A stretch of 64,000 bases of DNA. It comes from Papaver somniferum (Eukaryota > Streptophyta > Magnoliopsida > Ranunculales > Papaveraceae). Positions 44,804 to 55,072 of the stretch are shown piece by piece (position 1 is the stretch's first letter; the number at the start of each line of letters is the position of its first letter). Below the pieces are notes generated by a model. The model worked only from the letters and a program-made list of their open reading frames with translations, was not told the origin of the DNA and ran no database searches. The stretch is taken from contig NC_039362.1 of NCBI RefSeq assembly GCF_003573695.1, forward strand, positions 7,106,088 to 7,170,087, written 5' to 3'. A program made the translations under genes and the position numbers.

Positions 44804-45712
44804 ATGATGATGAACGCTGCAAAAGTTTCCGAACGGATTGAATCAAGCTTTAGTGTGGAAGCCATCCTAGACCTAAAGCTAAATGATGAAGATATTCAAG
44901 TTGTTCCTCAAGGAGCATTTTCCGGCGAGAATCCAAACAAATCCAGGGCATCTGCTTGGATAAATGGTGATGGTATGTACCGTACATATGAGATTTACGC
45001 AGAATCTGAGTCAGAAGAATTTGTTGGTGCTTATGGTTGTCAATCCGCCTCCGGAGAGTTTATTCAAGTTTATGCTCAATCTGGGTTTGAGAAACAAGTA
45101 GAAGCAAATGCTGATGATGATAATACTAGTTCACAACAAGAAGAAGCTGATATTGTCACTGGTGCTGGTGATGGAGAAGAAGAAGAAAAAGAAAAAGATG
45201 ACGGGAAACAACCAGTTCAAGAAGAAGAAGCAGATGCTGATGATTCTGGTACTAATCGTCAATCCGATGTTGAACAACAAGAAGCTGATAATGTCACTGG
45301 TGCTCACAAAGAAGAACAAGAAGTAGAAGAAGATGTCAGAAAACAACCAGTTCAAGTAAAAGATGCTGATACTATTACTGGTACTGGTGAAGAAGAAGAA
45401 GAAGAAGCTGCCAGGGGACATCAAGTTCAAGAAAACCCTAGAGTTGAAGAGTATCTGGTAACAAAAATTGAGCCTACCAAAACACAAATCAACTCATCCG
45501 CACCCATTTCCACATTTAACCCTTATGATGTTCTTGGAGTAAGTATTTTAGGTTTTTGATTGTTGATTTTTTTTCAATTTTTTTTTTGTTGATGGGCCGA
45601 TTGTTAATTTCTTTAAAATCTGTTGTTGGGTTCTCATGTTTTTGTTTTATAGAAGAAGGTTAATGATGTTGACGATGATGAGGAGGACGAAAACAATCAA
45701 CCAACTGCTTAG
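44804..45712 (+). CDS. Acidic repeat protein, two exons, function unknown
   Basis: Exon 1 is 44804-45538 (245 codons from the first ATG of an ATGATGATG run, donor GTAAGT). Exon 2 is 45653-45712 (acceptor TTTATAG, stop TAG), giving 265 residues in frame. Residues about 1-100 form a non-repetitive region (ILDLKLNDEDIQVVPQGAF, WINGDGMYRTYEIYAESESEE). Residues about 105-215 hold three imperfect repeats of the form ADxxTGxxxEEEE..QPVQ or QVQ. Near the splice is FNPYDVLG, and exon 2 ends in DVDDDEEDENNQPTA. No signal peptide, membrane helix or known catalytic motif is seen. The charge suggests a disordered nuclear or chaperone-like protein, which is only inference. Neighbours give no functional hint. 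Confidence 0.7.
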
Positions 45713-46968
45713 GTATAATAATTTCTCTTGCTCTCAAAACTGTGTGGATAATTGCATTGCTCTGTGTTGTATGTTTGAGCCTAGTTTCTATTTGTCATTC
45801 ATGAAAAATTGAACTGCACAGTTTGCAGATTTGTTGATCCACTTGCTTGTTATAACTAGGAGTATTAGTGTAGATTTTGTTGCTTAGAAATGATTATTAG
45901 GTTCAAAGGGTTTTGTCATTGCTTTATACCTAATTAATAGAAATCATTTGAGTTATAATTAACAAATGCACCTACAAAAGCGTACTAGGTGGTTTCAAGA
46001 GAGATGTTCAGCTCTTAGAATAATGGAAGGAGTTGGACACTACACTAACTTGAAAACCAGATGAAAATAACAAATGCACTTCTGATTCCGCAAGTTTTGA
46101 TTGTTTGATTTCTTCCTAAACAAAGCTCGAATTTGACCCAGCTGACTTGTAACCATGATTGCTCTACTTCCTAAACAGTGCCTCAAGCATCTCATAGTTA
46201 GACACATTCCCCAACCATTAGCAATCGCAGTGGTTGTCAATAACCGTTTCCCTGTTTTTATGTCATAAAGATATTTCTTGGGTGATAATTTGATGAAATG
46301 TCTTCTCTAAATATAAGATGGAGTAGTTCCCTGACAGTTAAAAGCACTAGCAGCTGCTGCTCCTTGATTGATAGTAGAAAATGCGACATCAATTTTAACC
46401 TTGAAAACATATTCAGAGGGTCTTTGCCAATGAACCGTTGAGGAAGTTATTGAAGTAGAATTCTGCCTTGAACTGACCATATAAGTTGAAATCCCTTCTT
46501 CAATTGTTTTGGACTTTTGCTAGTAGTCATTGCTTATTATTTTTGTAATATTATAATGTTCTGAAATTTCATTTTCTTGCAGGTGCAATATCCTTTGAGT
46601 GCAAGTAGCTAACTTGTAGGTCTCTAGTTTCATATAAGGAATGCTTAACAAACTTTATCATACTTCTTCTTTCCATGTTTTACTATCCTTTGAGTGCAAG
46701 TAGTTGTAAGGCTAGTGCTTTTTTGCGGAGGCGCTGGATTATATCCCAACGGCGAGCATTTCATAGGTTTTATTTCTGACCAGGCTTTGGATGGCTGGCG
46801 ACAATCATATGTTATTTTTAATGAAATTGTAACTAAACGCTCTCGTTTCCTGGATCTCTAATTTTACCTTAATCATGCTTAACAAACTTTATTATATTTT
46901 TATTTTCCATTTATATTGTTTTACTATTATAGAATATCTTCTTTTTGCCTGTTTATTACCTTTTGAAG
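45713..46968. other. Intergenic, short duplications only
   Basis: TATCCTTTGAGTGCAAGTAG occurs at about 46588 and 46684, and ATGCTTAACAAACTTTAT at about 46640 and 46877, suggesting local duplication. No coding region is supported. The first several hundred bases probably include the 3' UTR of the acidic-protein gene. Confidence 0.45.
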
Positions 46969-47100
46969 AGCAACCACAGTCACGACCAAATTTGGGTACT
47001 AAACCCAAATTTGGTCCCCGAAAGTGCCGCAGTGGTGAGGAGTAAACCCAAATTTGGTCGCCAAATTTAGGGTTTGAGACCAAATGTGGTCGTCGACCCA
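46969..47100. repeat. Short palindromic (MITE-like) repeat
   Basis: GACCAAATTTGGG (46983), AACCCAAATTTGGTC (47001 and 47046) and GACCAAATGTGGTCG (47078) form nested inverted and direct copies in 130 bp. GAGCAACCACAG and GCAGTGGTGAGGAG are roughly complementary. A target duplication was not resolved. Confidence 0.5.
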
Positions 47101-47133
47101 GACTAAAAAAGATATAGTGGGACGGAAGTATTA

Positions 47134-47375
47134 GGAGCGTATGATACCAGGCGTAAGTTTAATCACCGTATACAATCAGGCGTAAGTTTAATCACCGTAT
47201 GAGTCATGCGCATGTATAAACTCCGCCCTCTTCAAACGCGTCAGACGCTGTTAATACTTACGCCTGAAATGGGACGCATGTATAGAAAGCGTATGAATGA
47301 GGCGCAGTTATAAAAAACGCCTGGGCTGGGCGCATGTATTTTGAGCGTCTCTGTCTAGGCGTATCTTTAATGTGC
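47134..47375. repeat. Degenerate tandem repeat of about 29 bp running into the gap
   Basis: About eight successive units of 28-29 bp (one longer) each carry a GCG near the start, a central TA-rich core (GTTTAAT or GTATAAA) and a CGT or CGC about 17 bases later. Two adjacent units share AGGCGTAAGTTTAATCACCG. The array is cut by the N-run, so its true size is unknown. Confidence 0.7.
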
Positions 47376-47475
47376 NNNNNNNNNNNNNNNNNNNNNNNNN
47401 NNNNNNNNNNNNNNNNNNNNNNNNNNNNNNNNNNNNNNNNNNNNNNNNNNNNNNNNNNNNNNNNNNNNNNNNNNN
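47376..47475. other. Assembly gap, 100 N
   Basis: Exactly 100 N, the usual placeholder for a gap of unknown length. Open frames reported across it are artefacts. Confidence 0.98.
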
Positions 47476-47917
47476 CTGACACTTTATTTAATTTCCAAGG
47501 ATATCCTGCTCATCATGAAAATGTAAAAAAATATAGATGGAGTTATGGCTTAGCTGCCAATTTGATATCATGTATGCCATTTCGGATGATTATAAGTAAC
47601 TAATAATTTCTATACACACCTAGATATACTTAGGTGTATATGATTTTATTTCTCATTTGCACTTTGGAAGGATATGGGTCAAGAGAATCGAAATTATGCG
47701 GATCAGTTCCATTTCTACATTAGCAGATCAGTTTAGCAACCACACAACAACATAACTATTTCAATCTTAATGCACATGCCTTCACCGTGTATACTCTAGG
47801 ACTTTGACTAATTAATATTGTAACGACACATGAAATTGATTATTAATTATAAGGTTAGTCTTTGCGAATTATATTCTCTTTTATTGTTTTTAAGTTGTAT
47901 TAGATTTCAATTCAAAT
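47476..47917. other. No supported gene
   Basis: AT-rich sequence between the gap and the LINE3 remnant. No frame with coding character. Confidence 0.5.
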
Positions 47918-50900
47918 TATTTTCTTTGACGGAGCCTTAAGTAATGACAAATACATAGAACTCTTTCCGAAATCTACAGTCCAACATCTCATTTCTAGGG
48001 GCTCTGATCATGGTCCCATTATCCTAAATACAATTTCTGATTTGAGGGACGAAGCTTATCCCTTTAAATGCTTTGGGGGACGGATGGAACATCCTGACTG
48101 CAAAGGAGTCATTAGAGAATCTTGGAAAACAAACCAACAAGGCTCTTCAAGTTACTCCTTTGCTACAAACCTCAAAAATGTAAAATATTCTCTATATAAA
48201 TGGAATAAAAACATCTTTGATAAAATAAAACATAATATAGAAAAACTCAAGAATGAAATTGACATTTGGCTAATAACACCAACATATGCTATACCACTAT
48301 ACAGAGACTGGAACACTCTCTACACATGTGGCAAGGTGTAGAGGAGAAGTATTGGAAAACTAAGAGCTGAAATAATGTAATAAATTTAGGAGACAGAAAT
48401 ACGTTTTTTTTCATAATGCTGCTAGAATAAGATATAGGAGAAACAAAATTGATACTTTGAAAGATACTAATGGTAACTGGCTAAGTGAAAGAACTGCCAT
48501 CTCTAGCTGTCTCACTAATCATTTTAAGAGTATAGCAACCACAACTGAACCAAAAATGAACATGGAATTTTTGAATCTCATCCCACAAACTATCTCCACA
48601 AGAGATAATACGATTCTGCTAGAGCTACCTTCAGCTGCTGAAGTTAAGAACACTCTGTTTAATATGGAAGGAAACAAAGTTCCAGGGCCAAATGGCTTCC
48701 CACCAAACTTTTTCCAAGACAATTGGGATGGGGAGGACTTCATAAAATTGGTCCAATTTTTTTTTGAAACAGGTTATATGCTTAAGGAAATAAATTCAAC
48801 TTTTATCTCTCTAATCCCTAAAGTCCAGTTCCCATCCTCACCAGGGGACTTCAGACCGATCTCTCTATGAAACACAACTTACAAGCTAATATCAAAAATC
48901 TTAGCTCAGATAATGAACCATTTCTGAGCAAGATAATATCTCCTTATCGATCTGCTTTCATCCCAGGGAGGCAGATTAATGACAACACTATGGTAGCTCA
49001 TGAGATCATTCATACATGATAAATAGGAGGGATAAGAAAAGAGTGGATAGGACTAAAAATTGACATTTCAAAGACTTTTGATAAAGTGGAATGGCATTTC
49101 CTATTGGCCATCCTAAGCAAAATGGGATTTCAGAAGATTGGTGGTCTAGTATTAACCAATGGATTTCCAACTATAGCTTAGCCATTCTGCTTAGTGGGGT
49201 CCCCTGTGAGTTTTTCAACCCCACTAGAGGACTCAGGTAAGGGGATCCTTTATCCCCCTGCCTCTTTATTCTATGCATGGAATTCTTCTCCAGAATGCTA
49301 ATGCAAGCAGAATGAGAAGGCAGAATTCATGGAATCAAAATTGTTAAAAGGGCTCCACCCATTAGCCAGTCTGCTTTTTGCTGATGACTGCATCATTTTT
49401 TGCAAGGCAACAAAAACTGAGGCTGAAAACATTCTCAGTATAATTGATAAATTTATCTCTTGCTCAGGAAAAATGATAAATTTAGCAAAGTCTGGGATTT
49501 TCTTTAGCAATAATCCTTCCCCTCAAACTAGATTAGACATCACCGAAATAATGCAAGTTATCCATATCTCTCTTCAGCACAAATATCTTGGGTCACCTTT
49601 GTTTACCAATAAATTTAAAGTAAATGCATTTCACCCTGTGATTGATACCATGAAATACATAATGGAAGGATGGAACAATAAAACAATAAACCCAGTTGGA
49701 ATTTTTTTTTAATAAAACATGTTACTTCCACTATGGAAAATTATCAACTGAGTACTTTCAAAATCCCAAAAACAACAATAGAAGAAATGAATAAAATCCA
49801 AAGAGATTTTTTCCGGGGAAAGGAGAAAGGAAAATCAAAAGGTGTTTACTTCAAAACTTGGAAAGGAGTCTTTAAACCCCTAGAGGAAGGTGGTTTAGGT
49901 TTCATTAACCTGGAAAAGTTCAATAGTGTTATCATATCTAAAGTAGGGTGGAAAATGTTGGAACAACGTAACACCTTAGGAGCCTAGGTTATGCAGGATA
50001 AATACTTCCATACAGAAGATATATTGCATATGTCTACTCTGCCCAAACCAACTGACTCTTGGGTGTGGAAAGGCATCCTATCTGGTATTTCCAATATTCA
50101 AAAGCATGGTAAGTGACAGATGGATCTGGTGCAAACATAAATATATGGACAGATAAATGGGTAACCAGCCTAGATGAGCTAATAATAAAACCCAATTATT
50201 GCCCAATTCATACTGAGAAAGTTGTTGACCTAATACTCAACAAAAATCAATGGAACAACTCTCTTATAGAGTGGATTTCAAATCTACCATAGCTACCAAG
50301 ATAAAAAAACACAGTAATCCTTAGTGGTCATGAAGATAAAGTATTTTGGCCCCTTACTATAGATGGTAAGTTCACTGTAAAGTCTTTTTTATAATAAACT
50401 GACCCATTAAGGCCATCATGGTCAGAAAATAAAAAATTGGAGAGCTATTTTGATTTTGGAAGTCTCACCCTCGATAAAGGTCTTCTTATGGAAGGTGGCT
50501 CATTCGATCCTACCTACCGGGGAAAGAGTGGGAAAACATCTGAAGTATATAAATACCACATGAAAAATTTGCAATTGCTATTAGGAATCCATATCACACT
50601 TGTTCATCCATTGTACTTTGGTCCAACAAGTATGGAAGGAACTATTTTTCGATCCATATGATGTGGTAGGCCGAAAATGGGGTTTCCATGATTGGCTCAC
50701 CTCCATTCTACTTGTTAAAAAACATGAGGAACATTCTATAGGATGCCAGAATTATGTGCAATAGTGATATGGCATGTGTGGAAGGCAAGGTGTAAATTGA
50801 CTTTTGAAAAAAAAATACCAAAAGCTGAACTTATAGATAAGGATATCATTCTGTACATCAACACAACTAGAGCATCTAGTGACAAAAAGAAAAATAACCC

Positions 50901-51587
50901 AATGCATGTGGATTAACCAAAGATGAAGCTTAAGCTCAAGTTATAGAATTCGGAATAACTTGGAAATTCCCAAGGCTCTTCACTCTGAAAATAAATATTG
51001 CATACACCCACAACAATGTGAATAACACATTTGGAATGGGTCTGCTTCTTTTTGATCATACAGGAAACTACCGAGGATCTAGAGGTGTAAATTTCAGCAA
51101 AGCACACCAGACGCAATAAGGAGAAAAGTAGCAACTGATGCATACAACTGGGCAGCGGAATTAAGAAGCAGGATATATTATGAATCCAACTCTGGCCAAC
51201 TAATAAAGCTAATCAGAAGTCTGCATGCTGCGAAGATTGGTGAAAGATTCACTCTGAACAACGATGAGAATGAAATTTTTGAGATTGTCACCTGGAGCAC
51301 AATCAATGATAGGGAAAATCATCTGGCAGTTAATCTGGCTATGTTAAGCACAAAATGTAATATTGATAGGACATGGGACCAAAGCACTACAAACGGTCTA
51401 ATTATGCACATCTCTGGAAACTTGCTTTATAGTCAGGCAGGAAATCAAAACAATGTTTCAGGAGCTAATGATCCAGATATGGATAACAATGCTTTAATTT
51501 TGGAGAGAACTTGCAATCTGATAGCCAGCACCAGTCTCAAACAATGTAAGTTTTGGGTTTTTCTTTCCCTCTTTTCTTATAAAAAAA
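47918..51587 (+). mobile_element. LINE3, 5'-truncated L1-type LINE remnant
   Basis: It begins within the endonuclease C-terminus (ELFPKSTVQHLISRGSDHGPIIL at about 47965). The linker follows, then reverse transcriptase: KVPGPNGFPPNFF (about 48678), LKIDISKTFDKVEWHF (about 49053) and LLFADDCIIF (about 49370). Next come the thumb region to about 50120, zf-RVT pieces (VFLWKVAHSILPT, about 50470) and an RNase H-like part (FGMGLLLFDHTGNYRGSRG, about 51030). The end is TTTTCTTATAAAAAAA at 51587. It is related to, but distinct from, LINE2. Stops and shifts interrupt every domain. No target duplication was found. Confidence 0.82.
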
Positions 51588-52011
51588 GATTGACGAGTAT
51601 AACCGGCAGTTCCTTTCATTATAAGGGTATTTTAGGTACTCATTTTTATGAGTTGTTATCCAGCTATTTAGGTTGCGTTTTGTTGTAATAGTCGGTATCA
51701 AATGAATTAATCAAAATTATCTTTCTCTCCCAAAATTCGCTCGATCTTTCCCTTCTATGTTTAATTCTTCTTCTAGCCCTCCACATTCGTCTTTTCTTCT
51801 CCAATAATCTCTGTCCTTAGAGGTTGAGAGCTATTTCTGCATATCAATTATAGTGTAGATGACTACATCCTGCAATTATGTCTCTACGTTATTTTCTTTA
51901 TCACTACCAATAAACGTTTGCCAGTTTGTATTTGGTCTATAGATACCAGGATGACAAAATGAAGGATTGGATTTTCAGGTTACATAAACACCACTTTATA
52001 TGTTTTGTATA
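51588..52011. other. Intergenic, no supported gene
   Basis: AT-rich sequence; no frame or repeat structure stands out. Confidence 0.5.
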
Positions 52012-52577
52012 CAGTAAAACTTCGATAAATTAATAGTCTTGGGACTGCTAAATTCTATAAATTTAGCAAAGTATTAATTTATCAACAAATTAATAAGTTA
52101 TTATTATATCTGAACATACCAAATTTAACTTTAAATTTCTAAAATAAGTGCGTAACATCAAATATCTAGAGATTTTATTGTTAATTCAATTATATTCTAA
52201 TTATTTTATGGAATATTATGTGTTTAAATGTATATACTTTAATGTTAAAATCATAATAAATAAAAAACACAATAAAATTATTTTGGAACTTCCGAAGGGA
52301 ATATAAAAAGTTAAAAGATGAAGTCTAATATATTATAAATGTATGCAAAACAAATAACCATGAATGTCTATTTTAATAATCTTCGGAATATAATGTTATT
52401 ACATTGATTTTTAATTTATATATTAGTTAGGCCCTATTGAAAACTTAAAATTTGTATGGTCTTATAAATTCAACGAGGATATTAATTTAGGACACTGGTC
52501 CAAATTGAGACTGACAAAAAATATTATTTTAACGAAATTATTAATTTATCGCAGATTAATTTAACGAAGTTCTACTA
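52012..52577. mobile_element. Pogo/Lemi-like MITE
   Basis: Left end CAGTAAAACTTCGATAAATT (52012) and right end AATTTAACGAAGTTCTACTA (52577) are inverted repeats of about 22 bp with few mismatches. TA flanks both sides (52010-52011; 52578-52579). CAGTAAAAC..ATAAATTAATA termini are characteristic of plant pogo-type Lemi elements (family knowledge). The 566-bp AT-rich body has no transposase. Confidence 0.8.
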
Positions 52578-52613
52578 TATTTATATTTATAGCGCTGTAA
52601 TTCTAGACATCGC

Positions 52614-53365
52614 TAGGGCTGTTCATGATCGGTTTTGGTTCGGTTTCTAGACAAACCAAAACCGAAACCAATACTATTGGTTTTTAAAAATCTAAACCAA
52701 ACCAATCCATTAACCATTGGTTCGGTTTCCAAATGGTTCCAGTTGGTTTCGGTTTGTCCCGGTGGTTTTTGGTTAACCAATAATTATGTAAAACCAAAAA
52801 AAACAACACAAATTTACAGATATAAAAATCATAGTTGCTGATAGTACTGTTTTACACAAATTTACAGACAAAAAAAAAAATAAAAAATAAATATCAAGAA
52901 TAGTTAAAGCTTACTCCAATTCTAGAGATCAAAAGAAGATATATAATATAGCTTAATTTAGTTATTGACAAATAAAAAAGAAGGAAGACGGGAAGAAAAA
53001 AGTCGAGTAGCAGCGGCTGTAGTTGGGGGTGGAGAAGGGATGCGACTGAGAGAAGGAGAAAGAGAAAGAGGGAGAGTATCATAATGAAATATTAGATTTA
53101 GGGTTTCTATTTATCCTCTAAATCAATGGGTAGAATCTATACTTGTAAATCTAAATCAACGGTAGAAATTAAGTTTAAAAATTAATCGGTTTTCCAATGG
53201 TTTTTGGTTCGGTTTTAGAGGTCAAACCAAACCAAAACCAACATTATCGGTTTTCCACTTTCTACACCGTAACCAATCCATTAGGAAATGGTTCGGTTTG
53301 GTCTCTTTCTAATTGGTCTGGTTTGGTCCGGTTCCAGCGGAAAACCGAAATCATGTTCATCCCTA
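52614..53365. mobile_element. Non-autonomous hAT element with exact 8-bp TSD
   Basis: The ends TAGGGCTGTTCATG and CATGTTCATCCCTA are inverted repeats differing at two positions. GACATCGC flanks exactly (52606-52613; 53366-53373). Subterminal regions are filled with GGTTTGGT/ACCAAACC and GGTTTTCC motifs in both orientations, typical transposase binding clusters of hAT elements. It is 752 bp with no transposase frame. Confidence 0.9.
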
Positions 53366-53373
53366 GACATCGC

Positions 53374-53726
53374 ATTTGTCCACGGCACAGGTGGGAGATA
53401 AGGGATTGGTTCCCACAATAAAAGATTGGATCCTATTTTTACCGATTTCCTCCGTAAATCGAGCTGAGACTAGATATTGTTGGAGTGGCAGTGGAGCTAC
53501 TCCAGCTTGGGAGGTTTGTTAAGAGAAGTGGGTCCGGCTGTGCCATATATAAAAAAAACTAAAAAAATCTCTGAATATTTTATTTTTTATATTCTCTTTT
53601 GTTTTCTAATCTTTTTTTCTCGAAGCATTTCTTTTCTAAGATATGTTCTTCTCTCTCGACTTCTCCTCTGAACTAGAAACTCTCCTCGCCTCTCATATCT
53701 TCTATGTTCTTTTCTTTCATTTGAAG
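53374..53726 (+). promoter_or_regulatory. Candidate promoter and CT-rich leader exon of the F-box gene
   Basis: A TATATAAAAAA at about 53546 is followed by a CT-rich stretch (53580-53710), typical of a plant 5' UTR, ending in TTGAAG with donor GTAAGG at 53727. Matching acceptor and donor sites downstream (acceptor TTTTCTCTCAG ending 54703; donor GTAAGT 54815; acceptor TGTTCTAG ending 54861) could build a spliced leader to the F-box coding exon. Inferred from signals only. Confidence 0.4.
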
Positions 53727-53903
53727 GTAAGGGTCCCTCCTATTTCATTTGTAGTCTAACTGCTTTTATGGAGTGATTGTGGGGATTATTTTTTCTGTCG
53801 GGTTAAGGTTTTAATTTGATTCCAAGGATTTACGGTACTCATTTTCATCTTCTTGTTGCAAAGTTTGAAACTTTACCGGTGATAAGAGTTGAGTAGAGTC
53901 TAA

Positions 53904-54350
53904 CCAGGGGTTAGTCCACGAATGAGTTTGGGGGAGTTTAATGTATTTTGAATCTTGGGGATTTTGAGGGAGTGTAAGAAAGTGTGGGGAGTTTGAGAGA
54001 GTTTGGTGTTTTGAGTGTGAGAAGTTTGAGAGACTCTCCAGAAGTCTCTACTTTTTTTGAGAGATTTGGAGTGAGGAAAAAATACACTATAAACTCCCTA
54101 GAACTCCCCAGAACTTCCCCCAAAACACCAACTCCCTGACATTCTAATTTTAACAACTAACAGGGAGTTTGAGAGTTTCTTTCAAACTCCCCCACGACTA
54201 ACAGGGTTTTCTAGGGAGTTTGGGAGACTCTCCTAAACTCCCCCACGACTAACAGAGATTTCGAGAGACTTCTTTAAACTCCCCCACGACTAACAGGAAA
54301 AAACCAAACTACACCCAACTCCCTTAACTCCGTTGAGGACTAACACCCTT
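53904..54350. mobile_element. Tourist-like MITE with TAA flanks
   Basis: The ends CCAGGGGTTAGTCC (53904) and GGACTAACACCCTT (54350) are inverted over about 11 bases, flanked by TAA (53901-53903; 54351-54353), the target of PIF/Harbinger elements. Inside, AAACTCCCCCACGACTAACAG recurs three times (about 54184, 54236, 54280), with inverted GGGGGAGTTT copies near the left end. It lies in the proposed leader intron. Confidence 0.55.
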
Positions 54351-54709
54351 TAATTATTTCCGAAGTCTTTAGTTTTCTTCGTAGAATACGATGAGATCCC
54401 GTTGTTCCACTGGATTTGACATGATCAAACCTATATTACCAATTGATGTGGCTATTAGATTGCTTTAGCTGTTTTGATGTTTAGGCTTTGATCCGATCTG
54501 CTTAATTTCTTAGTATCCCTTTTATTTTCTCGATTGTTTAATGGGCAGAAATTAAAAAGTTTGGATCTGAAATTGGATTCATGGTTGTCCCGACTCTGTG
54601 ATCCTAAACTCTTTATGCATAGGTCTACGGTAGTCCCTCGTAATTCCTTTTGAAGTTTATTTTTTCTAATATTAATTTTTGTTGCTTAATTTTTTTTCTC
54701 TCAGAAAAA

Positions 54710-54787
54710 ATGAAGAAAAGAAACGTCGTTTGCATCTCTTTTAACGTGGGCCACCAGAAGACACGATTGACCAAAGAACGGTGGTGA
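54710..54787 (+). CDS. Possible upstream ORF, 25 codons
   Basis: ATGAAGAAAAG opens a 25-codon frame ending TGA, just after a strong acceptor-like TTTTTTTTCTCTCAG (ending 54703). If the leader exon proposed here is real, this frame would lie in the 5' UTR of the F-box gene and could dampen its translation. No homology is recognised. Confidence 0.25.
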   Translation: MKKRNVVCISFNVGHQKTRLTKERW

Positions 54788-54960
54788 TCCACAAGTTTTA
54801 TGGATTTATTTTAGGTAAGTAAAGATGATGATGCTTATTCTTGTTCCTTTTTGTGTTCTAGGAGGAGTTAGAAACCTGATACGCGCAGGATTTGTCTGGC
54901 TTAGTTTCCAGATGTAGGCCAATCTCTGGCGGTATCTTCCAGAAACGCGTTTACGTATGT

Positions 54961-54970
54961 GTATATATAG
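54961..54970 (+). promoter_or_regulatory. Proximal TATA box of the F-box gene
   Basis: GTATATATAG lies about 105 bp before the ATG at 55073, the usual distance for a plant promoter. It is an alternative to the upstream leader promoter. Confidence 0.45.
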
Positions 54971-55072
54971 GAGTAAGTTATATCCTGCATGTATAATTTT
55001 ATTTGAACATCTCGTAAGAAAACCCTATTTATCAACACCAAAGCTTAGAAAGAGATAAAGTTGAAAAAAATC

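Noticed and set aside
44523..44807. 94-codon frame with poly-leucine helix
   Set aside because: The poly-Leu comes from the (TTA)n microsatellite; there is no start context or homology.
45131..45487. 118-codon minus-strand poly-Phe frame
   Set aside because: It is the antisense of the GAA-rich acidic repeats in the real plus-strand gene.
46040..46240. 66-codon minus-strand frame
   Set aside because: No domain, no start context and AT-rich intergenic composition.
47258..47603. Frames spanning the N-run on both strands
   Set aside because: They are built from 100 unknown bases and have no biological support.
55061..55072. TTG start for the F-box gene
   Set aside because: The frame is open to TTG at 55061, but the first ATG (55073, ATGG) is a normal plant start; the extra four codons are upstream sequence.
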